Made by a program: the position numbers and the translations under genes. A DNA stretch of 64,000 bases from assembly GCF_014287635.1 (NCBI RefSeq), contig NZ_JACOPH010000007.1, positions 1 through 64,000 of the forward strand, given 5' to 3'. A model generated the notes under the pieces. It was not told the origin of the DNA. It saw only the letters and a program-made list of their open reading frames with translations, and did not search any database. The DNA is from Roseburia zhanii. Lineage in GTDB: Bacteria; Bacillota; Clostridia; Lachnospirales; Lachnospiraceae. The first letter of the stretch is position 1. Every line of letters starts with the position of its first letter. Shown one piece after another: positions 1-7,664 of this stretch.

Positions 1-66
1 TTTTCGGAATGATTGATAAATGTAAACGTCTTTATTATTTTTACTACCTGTAACTGCAATATACAT
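1..66 (-). CDS. N-terminus of a probable transposase (partial, runs off the left edge)
   Basis: On the minus strand an ATG at 66 opens a frame that stays open to base 1 and gives 22 residues beginning MYIAVTGSKNNKDVYIYQS. A purine-rich AGGGGG lies just upstream, a good ribosome binding site. The start resembles the N-terminus of large DDE transposases common in gut Firmicutes (IS4/IS1634-like), but so short a piece cannot prove it. It is divergent from the metallopeptidase gene at 277. A transposase here would fit the direct repeats around that gene. Confidence 0.4.
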   Translation of the reverse strand, partial: MYIAVTGSKNNKDVYIYQSFRK

Positions 67-111
67 AATATAACCCCCTTTTTCTTTTAAGTATAACACA
101 CTATTACAAAC

Positions 112-203
112 AAGTACATGCTAAAACAAAAAATTGACATAAAAAATGCAGGTTTTATGCGACCTGCGATAACTTTTTTGAATATTCAACTGTCAAACTC
201 CAG
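112..203 (+). repeat. Direct repeat, copy 1 (92 bp)
   Basis: This block recurs at 4159-4251 with only a few substitutions and one extra base there. It contains a 6 bp stem with an 8 base loop (GCAGGT, TTTATGCG, ACCTGC) preceded by TTGACAT. The two copies bracket the M64 metallopeptidase gene. It may be a recombination site, a duplicated leader/operator, or an element end. Confidence 0.85.
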
Positions 204-211
204 GATTTTCA

Positions 212-240
212 TTGACACATATAACACCTTACAATATAAT
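212..240 (+). promoter_or_regulatory. Sigma-A promoter of the M64 metallopeptidase gene
   Basis: Consensus TTGACA (212-217), a 17 bp spacer and consensus TATAAT (235-240). Transcription would begin near 247, so the in-frame ATG at 118 cannot be the start and the ATG at 277 is chosen. Confidence 0.8.
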
Positions 241-276
241 AAAAGCAAATATATAGCTTATAAAGGAAGTTTCTTA

Positions 277-3200
277 ATGACGAAAAAAATAACCGCAATA
301 TTCTTGGCATTGTGCATGGCAATTTCCGTTTTGCCGATGACCATTCAGGCGGCATCAAAGCCCGATATTAAAGTTGGCGACTATGTTAAAATGGGCGCGT
401 ATAACAATGCCTCAATTCTTTGGCGATGTGTAAGCATTGACAATAACGGACCGCTTATGCTTGCAGACAAAATTGTTGACACCCTTGCATATGATGCCAA
501 AACAAATGACAACAGCAATTCAAAATCACACAGCAGAAGCTATAAGCGTGATGATTACGGTTCTAACTATTGGAAAGACAGCAATATGCGTTCTTGGTTA
601 AATTCGACCGCAGCTGAAGGCAAAGTCGATTGGCTTTGCGGCAACCCTCCGAAAGACGGATATGTAAGCGGTGTGGGAGCGTACAACGAAAAAGCGGGTT
701 TTCTCAACGCTTTTTCAAAATCTGAAATTGCGGCAATGAAAACCGTTACCCAGCGTTCTCTCGTTTCTCATCCCGAATACAACAAGGGCATAGTTGATGG
801 AGACGCAAATTCGGATTTGTTATACTACACCGATATTTCGGAAGCGGTGGCAAACTACGACAGTTCATATTTTGAAACTACAACCGAAAAGGTTTTTCTT
901 CTTGATGTAAAGCAGGCTAATGCCGTGTGGAAAAATCTCAAAGGTTATTATGTTGCGTATAATAATGACGGTATGGCTTGGCCTTATTGGCTTCGCACTC
1001 CTGTTACCGATTGCAATCACGATATGCGTTATATCAGTTCATCGGGTCAGGTCGGTCGTTATGCTCCGTGGTATTCCGATTTGGGCGTAAGACCTGCATT
1101 TTATCTCGATTCCGAATATTTTGTTACAACTTCCGGCAGCGGCTCACAAAGCAGTCCTTATATCGGCTCTGCTCCAAATAAGCAAGAGGATGATTATACA
1201 ATTTCGGAACCTGCCGAGGACGCAAATCCCGATTGGAATGTCAGCACCGAGCAAAGCATTCAGCTCACCCTCGGCCCGTGGTATTCAAATGACGGAAAAT
1301 ATTCTAATCCTACCATCCCTGTTTATACCATCCAAAAAACACGCAGCGACACGGAAAATATGGTTGTTGTCGTTTGCGGCGAGGGATACACAAAAAGTCA
1401 GCAGGGCAAATTCATCAATGATGTCAAACGACTTTGGCAGGACGCTATGAAATATGAACCGTATCGCAGTTATGCCGACAGATTCAATGTTTACGCTCTT
1501 TGCACAGCTTCCGAATCGACTTTTGACAATGGTGGAAGCACCTTCTTTGATGTTATAGTCGACAAATATAATTCGCCTGTTATTTCTAATAATCTCCACG
1601 GAAGTCAGTGGAAAAATCATATTTTTGAGAGATGTATCGGTCCTGAATTTATCGAGAAAATTCACGATGCTCATATCAAAAAAAAGTGTGATCCAAACAC
1701 AATTCCGTCCGGTTCGGAATATGAGCCTTATTATTATGTTCACGATTATATTGCTCAGTTCGCTATGGTTGTAAACACAAAATCAGATTTCGGCGGTGCT
1801 TATAATAACCGTGAATACGGCTTCCATTATTTCATTTCGCCATCAGACAGTTATCGTGCGTCAAAAACTTTTGCACACGAGTTTGGACACGGTTTGCTCG
1901 GTCTCGGTGATGAATACAGTAACGGATATTTGCTTGACGATAAGGAACTTAAATCACTCAATCTTTCCTCGGTTGAAGACCCGGAAAAGATAAAATGGCG
2001 ACAGCTTTTAGGTTTTAGAAACACATATACCTGCCGCAATGCTTACGGCTCAAAAATGCTTGTTTCAAGTTATGAGTGCATAATGAGAGACACAAACTAT
2101 CAATTCTGTGAGGTTTGCCGTTTGCAGGGCTTCAAGCGAATGTCTCAGCTTGTTAAGGATGTAGACCTTTATGTTGCAACTCCCGAGGTTAAGGAATATA
2201 CGGACGCTTATTCAAAGCCGTCTGATTTTACCGACCTTGAAACAAGTTCATATTATAATTACACATATAATCGCAATGACCGACTTTTGAGCGGCAACAG
2301 CAAAAGCAGATTTAATACTAATATGAACGGTAAAAAAATCGAGCTTAGAACTGTTATTCAAAACATTTCAGATAAAAATGCACGACAATTAAAATTCAAA
2401 ATGTGGATTAAGCACTCCGACGGAAGCGTTGCGACCGATTCATCGGGGAATCCGCTTCAAACAGTACAAACCTTTGACATTCCTGTTTGGAATGATAAGG
2501 CAAATTTCTGGCCGCTCGGTGCTTTGGATCACATCAAAAGCGACTTTAATTCAGGCTTAAAGAGTTGCTCGCTTATTTATCAAATTCCGTCTGATGCACA
2601 GCTTAAGAGCGGCGATACCGTGGCATTTCAGGTGCTCGATGAAAACGGAAATGTGCTTGCAGACGACAATACGGAAACACAGCGCTACACAACCGTTTCA
2701 ATTCAGTATAAATTTGAGGACGGCTCTGAAATTCCAAACACTGCCGGCGGAACATTTACCGTGCCATACGGCACAAAGCTTGATTTAACACCGGCAAAAA
2801 CACTTTATGATTATGAATTTATAAAGGTTGACGGCTTGAATAAGCCTATTGTTTCGGACGGAACGGTTGTTACATATTATTACAAAAATAAAAACGAAGA
2901 ACACACTCACAATCTGACTTTGGTTGCTGCGAAAGCTGCCACCTGCACTACTGCGGGCAATTCCGCATACTACACCTGCGATGGCTGTGACAAGTGGTTC
3001 GCAGATGCAACAGGATCGGTAGAAATTACCGATAAAACCAGTGTGAAGATTCCGGCTCCCGGACATACCGCAGGCACAGAATGGAAGTCTGATGATACTA
3101 ACCACTGGCATGAATGTTCTCGTTGCCACGACAAAAAGGACGAAGCGGCTCACGATTACGGTTCTGACAATGTTTGCGACACCTGCGGATATTACAAAAC

Positions 3201-4005
3201 TGTACCGCACACTCACAATCTGACTTTGGTTGCTGCGAAAGCTGCCACCTGCACAGAGGGCGGTAAGGAAGCATACTACAAGTGCGAAGGTTGTGGCAAG
3301 TTCTATGAAGATGTACTCGGTACAAAGGAAATAACCGACCTTGCATCTTGGGGCAATATTGCTAAGATTGCCCACACCACAAAGCAAACCGTAACAAAGG
3401 CAACCCCAACAGCAAACGGCAAGATAGTAAATTACTGTTCGGTATGTAAGAAAACTCTTTCAACGACAGTAATTCCAAAGGCATCAAGCATAAAGCTTAA
3501 AGCAACATCATTAACATATAACGGAAAGGTTAGAACACCTAAGGTTATTGTTAAGGACAGAACAGGAAAGACACTTGTTAAGAATACTGACTATACTGTG
3601 TCTTATGCAAAAGGCAGAAAGTATGTTGGCAAGTACGCAGTAAAGATTACCTTTAAGGGTAAATACAGCGGAACAAAGACGCTTTATTTCACAATCAAGC
3701 CAAAGGCAACAAGTATTTCCTCACTTAAAGCAGGTTCAAAGAAGTTTACAGTAAAGTGGAAGAAGCAGGCTACACAGACAACAGGCTATCAAGTTCAAGT
3801 CGCAACCAATAAGAAATTCAAGAAGAACAAGAAAACCGTAACAATCAAGAAGCAGAAGACTACAAAGACTACCGTTAAAAAGCTTAAGGCAAAGAAAAAA
3901 TATTATGTAAGAGTTTGCACCTATAAGACAGTTAAGATTAACGGCAAATCCATAAGGATTTATTCAGGCTGGTCAAAAACTAAGACTGTTACAACAAAGA
4001 AATAA
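277..4005 (+). CDS. Secreted M64-family (IgA-peptidase-like) metallopeptidase, multidomain
   Basis: A 1242-residue exported protein starting MTKKITAIFLALCMAISVLP, a clear signal peptide, with AAAGGAAG upstream of the ATG. Order: a DUF6273-like domain (about 30-300); a peptidase M64 domain (about 350-640) with the zinc motif HEFGH at 534-538 followed by GLLGLGDEY; a beta-rich linker and MucBP-like segment (about 800-870); two repeats of about 55 residues starting HTHNLTLVAAK with paired CxxC motifs (near 876 and 978); and a Lys-rich Ig/FN3-like C-terminus (about 1068-1242). M64 enzymes cleave proteins such as immunoglobulin A; the substrate here is unknown. No LPxTG is seen. Gly GGC/GGT and Ile ATT look commoner than in neighbours (impression, not counted). 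With the flanking repeats, this suggests transfer. Confidence 0.85.
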   Translation: MTKKITAIFLALCMAISVLPMTIQAASKPDIKVGDYVKMGAYNNASILWRCVSIDNNGPLMLADKIVDTLAYDAKTNDNSNSKSHSRSYKRDDYGSNYWKDSNMRSWLNSTAAEGKVDWLCGNPPKDGYVSGVGAYNEKAGFLNAFSKSEIAAMKTVTQRSLVSHPEYNKGIVDGDANSDLLYYTDISEAVANYDSSYFETTTEKVFLLDVKQANAVWKNLKGYYVAYNNDGMAWPYWLRTPVTDCNHDMRYISSSGQVGRYAPWYSDLGVRPAFYLDSEYFVTTSGSGSQSSPYIGSAPNKQEDDYTISEPAEDANPDWNVSTEQSIQLTLGPWYSNDGKYSNPTIPVYTIQKTRSDTENMVVVVCGEGYTKSQQGKFINDVKRLWQDAMKYEPYRSYADRFNVYALCTASESTFDNGGSTFFDVIVDKYNSPVISNNLHGSQWKNHIFERCIGPEFIEKIHDAHIKKKCDPNTIPSGSEYEPYYYVHDYIAQFAMVVNTKSDFGGAYNNREYGFHYFISPSDSYRASKTFAHEFGHGLLGLGDEYSNGYLLDDKELKSLNLSSVEDPEKIKWRQLLGFRNTYTCRNAYGSKMLVSSYECIMRDTNYQFCEVCRLQGFKRMSQLVKDVDLYVATPEVKEYTDAYSKPSDFTDLETSSYYNYTYNRNDRLLSGNSKSRFNTNMNGKKIELRTVIQNISDKNARQLKFKMWIKHSDGSVATDSSGNPLQTVQTFDIPVWNDKANFWPLGALDHIKSDFNSGLKSCSLIYQIPSDAQLKSGDTVAFQVLDENGNVLADDNTETQRYTTVSIQYKFEDGSEIPNTAGGTFTVPYGTKLDLTPAKTLYDYEFIKVDGLNKPIVSDGTVVTYYYKNKNEEHTHNLTLVAAKAATCTTAGNSAYYTCDGCDKWFADATGSVEITDKTSVKIPAPGHTAGTEWKSDDTNHWHECSRCHDKKDEAAHDYGSDNVCDTCGYYKTVPHTHNLTLVAAKAATCTEGGKEAYYKCEGCGKFYEDVLGTKEITDLASWGNIAKIAHTTKQTVTKATPTANGKIVNYCSVCKKTLSTTVIPKASSIKLKATSLTYNGKVRTPKVIVKDRTGKTLVKNTDYTVSYAKGRKYVGKYAVKITFKGKYSGTKTLYFTIKPKATSISSLKAGSKKFTVKWKKQATQTTGYQVQVATNKKFKKNKKTVTIKKQKTTKTTVKKLKAKKKYYVRVCTYKTVKINGKSIRIYSGWSKTKTVTTKK

Positions 4006-4028
4006 CAGATAGCTAACCATTTAAGGAT

Positions 4029-4060
4029 GGCGGTAGCGGAGCTTCCGCTGCCGCCTTTTC
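4029..4060 (+). terminator. Intrinsic terminator after the M64 gene
   Basis: A 12 bp stem (one G-T pair) from 4029 to 4055 with a 3 base loop, followed by TTTT. Confidence 0.75.
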
Positions 4061-4088
4061 CTTACGAAAAGGATTTCTTCGGAAGTCC

Positions 4089-4134
4089 CTTTCCGAAAGG
4101 CGGCAAAAAAAGCGCTTTGCCGATTTTCGGAAAG
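4089..4134. repeat. Second strong hairpin between terminator and repeat copy 2
   Basis: CTTTCCGAAA at 4089-4098 pairs perfectly with TTTCGGAAAG at 4125-4134, with an inner GGCAAA/TTTGCC pairing. No T-run follows. It is either an element end or an extra transcription barrier. Confidence 0.6.
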
Positions 4135-4158
4135 AAATCGAACAAGGAGAAATCAAAT

Positions 4159-4251
4159 AAGTACATACCAAAACGAAAAAATTGACATAAAAAATGCAGG
4201 TTTTATGCGACCTGCGATAACTTTTTTGAATATTCAACTGTCAAACTCCAG
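4159..4251 (+). repeat. Direct repeat, copy 2 (93 bp)
   Basis: Near-identical to 112-203. It ends ten bases before a TATAAT at 4261-4266, which may serve the LRR gene at 4310. No good -35 is seen at the right distance (CTGTCA at 4238-4243), so the promoter is uncertain. Confidence 0.85.
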
Positions 4252-4309
4252 AAAATACCATATAATCATTACAATTTAGTGTATATACTTTTACAGAGAG
4301 AGGTGTAAG

Positions 4310-7060
4310 ATGAAAAAATATCTGAAAAAAGGATTATTCGTCCTGCTGTTTATGATGATCAGTATCATATGGCAGGCAGAAGAAGGAAAGGCAGAAGATT
4401 TGTTATCTGGTGATTTCAAATATGTGGTAAATGAGGATACAGAAGAAGAGACCATAACCATCACAGGGTATACAGGAACTGACAGTAATGTTGTGATCCC
4501 GGAAGAAATTGATGGGAAAAAGGTTGTAAAATTAGGGAGTATAGCTTTTTTTGGAAATCAGTATCTGACAGCAGTTACGATACCATCGACAGTCACAGCT
4601 ATTGGTTCTGCAGCGTTTGCCAACTGTAAAAAACTGACAACAGTGTCTTTGCCTTCGGAATTGAAGATGATAGATTATGATGCTTTTGCATATTGCCATA
4701 GCCTGAAAACGGTGGATTTTCCAGAAGGAATGGAGCTGATAGGAAATAGTGCGTTTTGGAACTGTGACAGTCTTGACGCCATTGAAATCCCTGCAAGTGT
4801 AAAGGATATCGCTGGTTCAGCATTTGGTGGTTGCAGTGCATTAGAGAGTATTTCTGTAAAAGAGGGAAATACCGTCTATGACAGCAGGGAGGATTGTAAT
4901 GCGATCATCCAGACGGCAGAGAATAAATTGTTTCTTGGATGTGTCAATACGAAGATTCCAGATGATATTACAGAGATAGCAGAGTACGCATTTTTTTATG
5001 GTGCAGCACCAAGACATTTAAAAATTCCGGCATCAGTTACTAAGATGGGGAATAATTCATTTTTTGATGCAACTGGCAGTATTGAGAGCATTTCTGTAGA
5101 AGAAGGCAATCCGGTCTATGACAGTAGAAATGACTGCAATGCCCTGATCAAGACGGCAGATAATGAACTGTATCTAGGCTGTAAGAATACGAAGATACCA
5201 GAAGATGTGACAAAGATAGGTGGAAGTGCATTTATTGGCTGCAAGGGGCTTACTAAGATACAGATACCGGCAGGAGTGACAGAGATTTCCGATGGTGCTT
5301 TTCAGTTTTGTGAAGATTTAAAACAGGCAGAGTTACCAGAGGGACTGTTACAGATCGGGCAGAGAGCATTTTACGGTGCTTCACTCGAAGAAATAAAACT
5401 CCCGATCAGTATTGTAGAAATCGGATATGGTGCATTTACGAACAATGGGGATGATTGTGTGATCAGATATGCGGGTTCTGCGTGCCAGTATCAGAAGATC
5501 GTATCAAAAATGAGTGGGGCAGATATAGGAACTTATCGAGTGTTTTGTGCTGCAGACCATGTCTTTTCTGATGGAGTATTATCAGACACAGAAAATGGAA
5601 AAAAGGTCACATATACCTGTAAGAATTGTGATACCTGCTATTCTTTCGACTATGTGGATAGTGAAGATGGAGTGACAGCCGGAAATTTTGATTCTAACAC
5701 AAAGATTGCTTTAAAGATGAAATTTGATCCGATTGATGGAAAACCGGTAGTTAAGATCGATCAGAATACATTTAATGGAGTCATCAGCGATAAGCAGATC
5801 AGTGAAATTGACATACCAGACAGTGTCAAAGAGATCGGCAGCTATGCATTCCGTAATTGTTATTATTTAACAGAGGTTCAGATACCGGAGAGTGTGACAA
5901 AGATAAAAGATCATGCGTTTTTCATGTGTAAAAATCTGAACAGTATTACCATTCCGGCACAGACCACAGAGATCGGAGCATATGCATTTGGATACAATGG
6001 GCATTATGATGAGAGTGTTAATAACTTTGTAGAAGATAAAATAGAAGATTTTTCGATCAACTGTCATGCAGATACACAGGCAGTTACCTATGCTAAAGAA
6101 AACGGGTTTGGGGCAGTCATAGAGCCGCATAAGGCAGAAAAGAAGCCGGAATTTACATGGAAGGAAGATCATACAGCAGAAGTGGTATTTTGTTGTACAG
6201 TTTGTAATAAAGAGGTAACAGATGATGCAGAAGTTACTTCTGAAGTCACGAAGAAACCAGATTGTATTACAGAAGGAGTCAGAACCTATACAGCAGTTTA
6301 TCAGGATCGTGACAGTGAGAAAACAATCTATACAGATATGAAAGAAGTGCCGGAGCCGATAGACGGTCACAGTCTTGTCAAAGTAGAGAAAAAGGCGGCA
6401 ACTGTGACAGAAACTGGGCATAAAGAATATTATGAATGTAGTGTATGCCATAAATATTTTGATGATGCAGAAGGCAGAGAGGAGATTACGGATAAGCGGG
6501 GCGTGATCCTGCCGAAATTAGAAGGAACATCTGTAAATCCGGTTCAGACACCGTCTGATACAGGAAATCCAGCGTCACAGACCGATGCACAGACGACGGT
6601 AACATTGCCACAGAATCGTATTTCCATGGTCGTTGGTCAGAAGATCACGTTAAAAGCGAAAGTCATAGGAACAACAGTGGCAAGCTGGAACAGTTCTAAG
6701 AAAAAGGTTGCAGCAGTTACTAAAAAAGGTGTTGTCACAGCGAAAAAAGCAGGAACAGCCGTCATTACTGTAAAAACTGCTGATGGAAAAACAGCAGTCT
6801 GTAAAGTAACGGTGAAAAAAGCACCGAAAAAGATCACAGTAAAACCGAAGAAACTGTCCATGAAGAAAGGACAGACAGTGAAATTAAAATATACGATCAC
6901 AAAGAAAACCTACACGATCGTAACGTTTAAATCCAGCAATAAAAAGGTCGTATCTGTGGATAAGAATGGAAAATTGAAAGCAAAGAAGGCAGGAATGGCA
7001 ACGATCACTGTTAAGACAGCGAATGGCAAGACGGCAAAATGTAAAGTGACGGTGCAGTAA
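4310..7060 (+). CDS. Secreted BspA-like leucine-rich-repeat protein with C-terminal Big_2 domains
   Basis: A 916-residue protein with signal peptide MKKYLKKGLFVLLFMMISII and RBS AGAGAGGTG. Two blocks of LRR_5 (BspA/Treponema type) repeats are visible, about 50-385 and 500-590, with the recurring pattern of I-P-x-x-V-T-x-I-G-x-x-A-F. Around 686-730 is a module with paired CxxC and a D-x-x-G-x-x-E-I-T pattern, the same type found in the metallopeptidase upstream. The end carries two Lys-rich bacterial Ig-like Big_2 domains (about 765-838 and 841-916). Such proteins act at the cell surface in adhesion or glycan binding; the ligand is unknown. No membrane anchor is seen. Inference: it is held to the wall through the basic C-terminal domains. 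Confidence 0.85.
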   Translation: MKKYLKKGLFVLLFMMISIIWQAEEGKAEDLLSGDFKYVVNEDTEEETITITGYTGTDSNVVIPEEIDGKKVVKLGSIAFFGNQYLTAVTIPSTVTAIGSAAFANCKKLTTVSLPSELKMIDYDAFAYCHSLKTVDFPEGMELIGNSAFWNCDSLDAIEIPASVKDIAGSAFGGCSALESISVKEGNTVYDSREDCNAIIQTAENKLFLGCVNTKIPDDITEIAEYAFFYGAAPRHLKIPASVTKMGNNSFFDATGSIESISVEEGNPVYDSRNDCNALIKTADNELYLGCKNTKIPEDVTKIGGSAFIGCKGLTKIQIPAGVTEISDGAFQFCEDLKQAELPEGLLQIGQRAFYGASLEEIKLPISIVEIGYGAFTNNGDDCVIRYAGSACQYQKIVSKMSGADIGTYRVFCAADHVFSDGVLSDTENGKKVTYTCKNCDTCYSFDYVDSEDGVTAGNFDSNTKIALKMKFDPIDGKPVVKIDQNTFNGVISDKQISEIDIPDSVKEIGSYAFRNCYYLTEVQIPESVTKIKDHAFFMCKNLNSITIPAQTTEIGAYAFGYNGHYDESVNNFVEDKIEDFSINCHADTQAVTYAKENGFGAVIEPHKAEKKPEFTWKEDHTAEVVFCCTVCNKEVTDDAEVTSEVTKKPDCITEGVRTYTAVYQDRDSEKTIYTDMKEVPEPIDGHSLVKVEKKAATVTETGHKEYYECSVCHKYFDDAEGREEITDKRGVILPKLEGTSVNPVQTPSDTGNPASQTDAQTTVTLPQNRISMVVGQKITLKAKVIGTTVASWNSSKKKVAAVTKKGVVTAKKAGTAVITVKTADGKTAVCKVTVKKAPKKITVKPKKLSMKKGQTVKLKYTITKKTYTIVTFKSSNKKVVSVDKNGKLKAKKAGMATITVKTANGKTAKCKVTVQ

Positions 7061-7096
7061 GATTGCAGAAATATTGGTGAGCATGAAAACGACAAG

Positions 7097-7127
7097 AACA
7101 GAGTCATCTTCGGATGGCTCTGTTTTT
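7097..7127 (+). terminator. Intrinsic terminator after the LRR protein gene
   Basis: A 12 bp stem with one G-T pair (AACAGAGTCATC and GATGGCTCTGTT), TTCG tetraloop and a T5 run. Confidence 0.85.
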
Positions 7128-7290
7128 GTCTATATATATACTGTCTACTGGCAGATTTAAAAATAAGAAAATAAGAGCTTGCAAAGTGAGATAACGGACG
7201 GTATGATTCAGATTCCCATCAGAATGTACGCTCGGAATTCGCTGGTTAGAAGATTTTGGGAGTACATCAGGGAGAAAAGGAGGAAAAAAG

Positions 7291-7461
7291 ATGGAGAATG
7301 AAAAGGACAGGCAGAGAGAAAAACTGCAGGACGCACTAAGTCTGGTAATCTTACTGGAAAATGATTTTGAAGCACAGGGTATGGATGAAATGTATTGTAG
7401 AATCATACATATGATACATGAGAACTTACGGCTGGCAGTACAGGATCAAAAAGAACAGTAA
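7291..7461 (+). CDS. Small acidic protein of unknown function, 56 aa
   Basis: This short frame has a near-perfect Shine-Dalgarno AAGGAGG at 7277-7283, eight bases before ATG. The product begins MENEKDRQREKLQDALSLVI and is charged and probably helical, with no signal peptide or membrane segment. A hairpin follows eight bases after the stop. It stands alone between two terminators and transcribes in the direction of its neighbours. No family is recognised. The ribosome binding site and the framing hairpin are the reasons to believe it. Confidence 0.6.
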   Translation: MENEKDRQREKLQDALSLVILLENDFEAQGMDEMYCRIIHMIHENLRLAVQDQKEQ

Positions 7462-7468
7462 AAATAAT

Positions 7469-7497
7469 GGCAGCCATTTCAGTGAAAAATGGCTGCC
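7469..7497. terminator. Hairpin after the 56-aa gene
   Basis: A perfect 11 bp stem (GGCAGCCATTT with AAATGGCTGCC). No T-run follows on the plus strand, whereas a T-rich stretch follows on the minus strand, so it is a weak rightward terminator at best. Confidence 0.45.
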
Positions 7498-7664
7498 ACT
7501 ATTGAATAATAACAATAAAGAAAAAAATTTTAAAATTTGAGAAGAAGCGGATAGAAAAAATATGGTGTCAAATCATCACCTAACCATCACATTACTGTTA
7601 TACAATACCATTAGAAAAAAGTATAGATGGACATTTTGTCAGATGAAAGGACAGGGGGCATACT

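Noticed and set aside
118..276. Upstream extension of the metallopeptidase reading frame
   Set aside because: The consensus promoter at 212-240 lies inside it, and the ATG at 277 starts a clear signal peptide after a good RBS.
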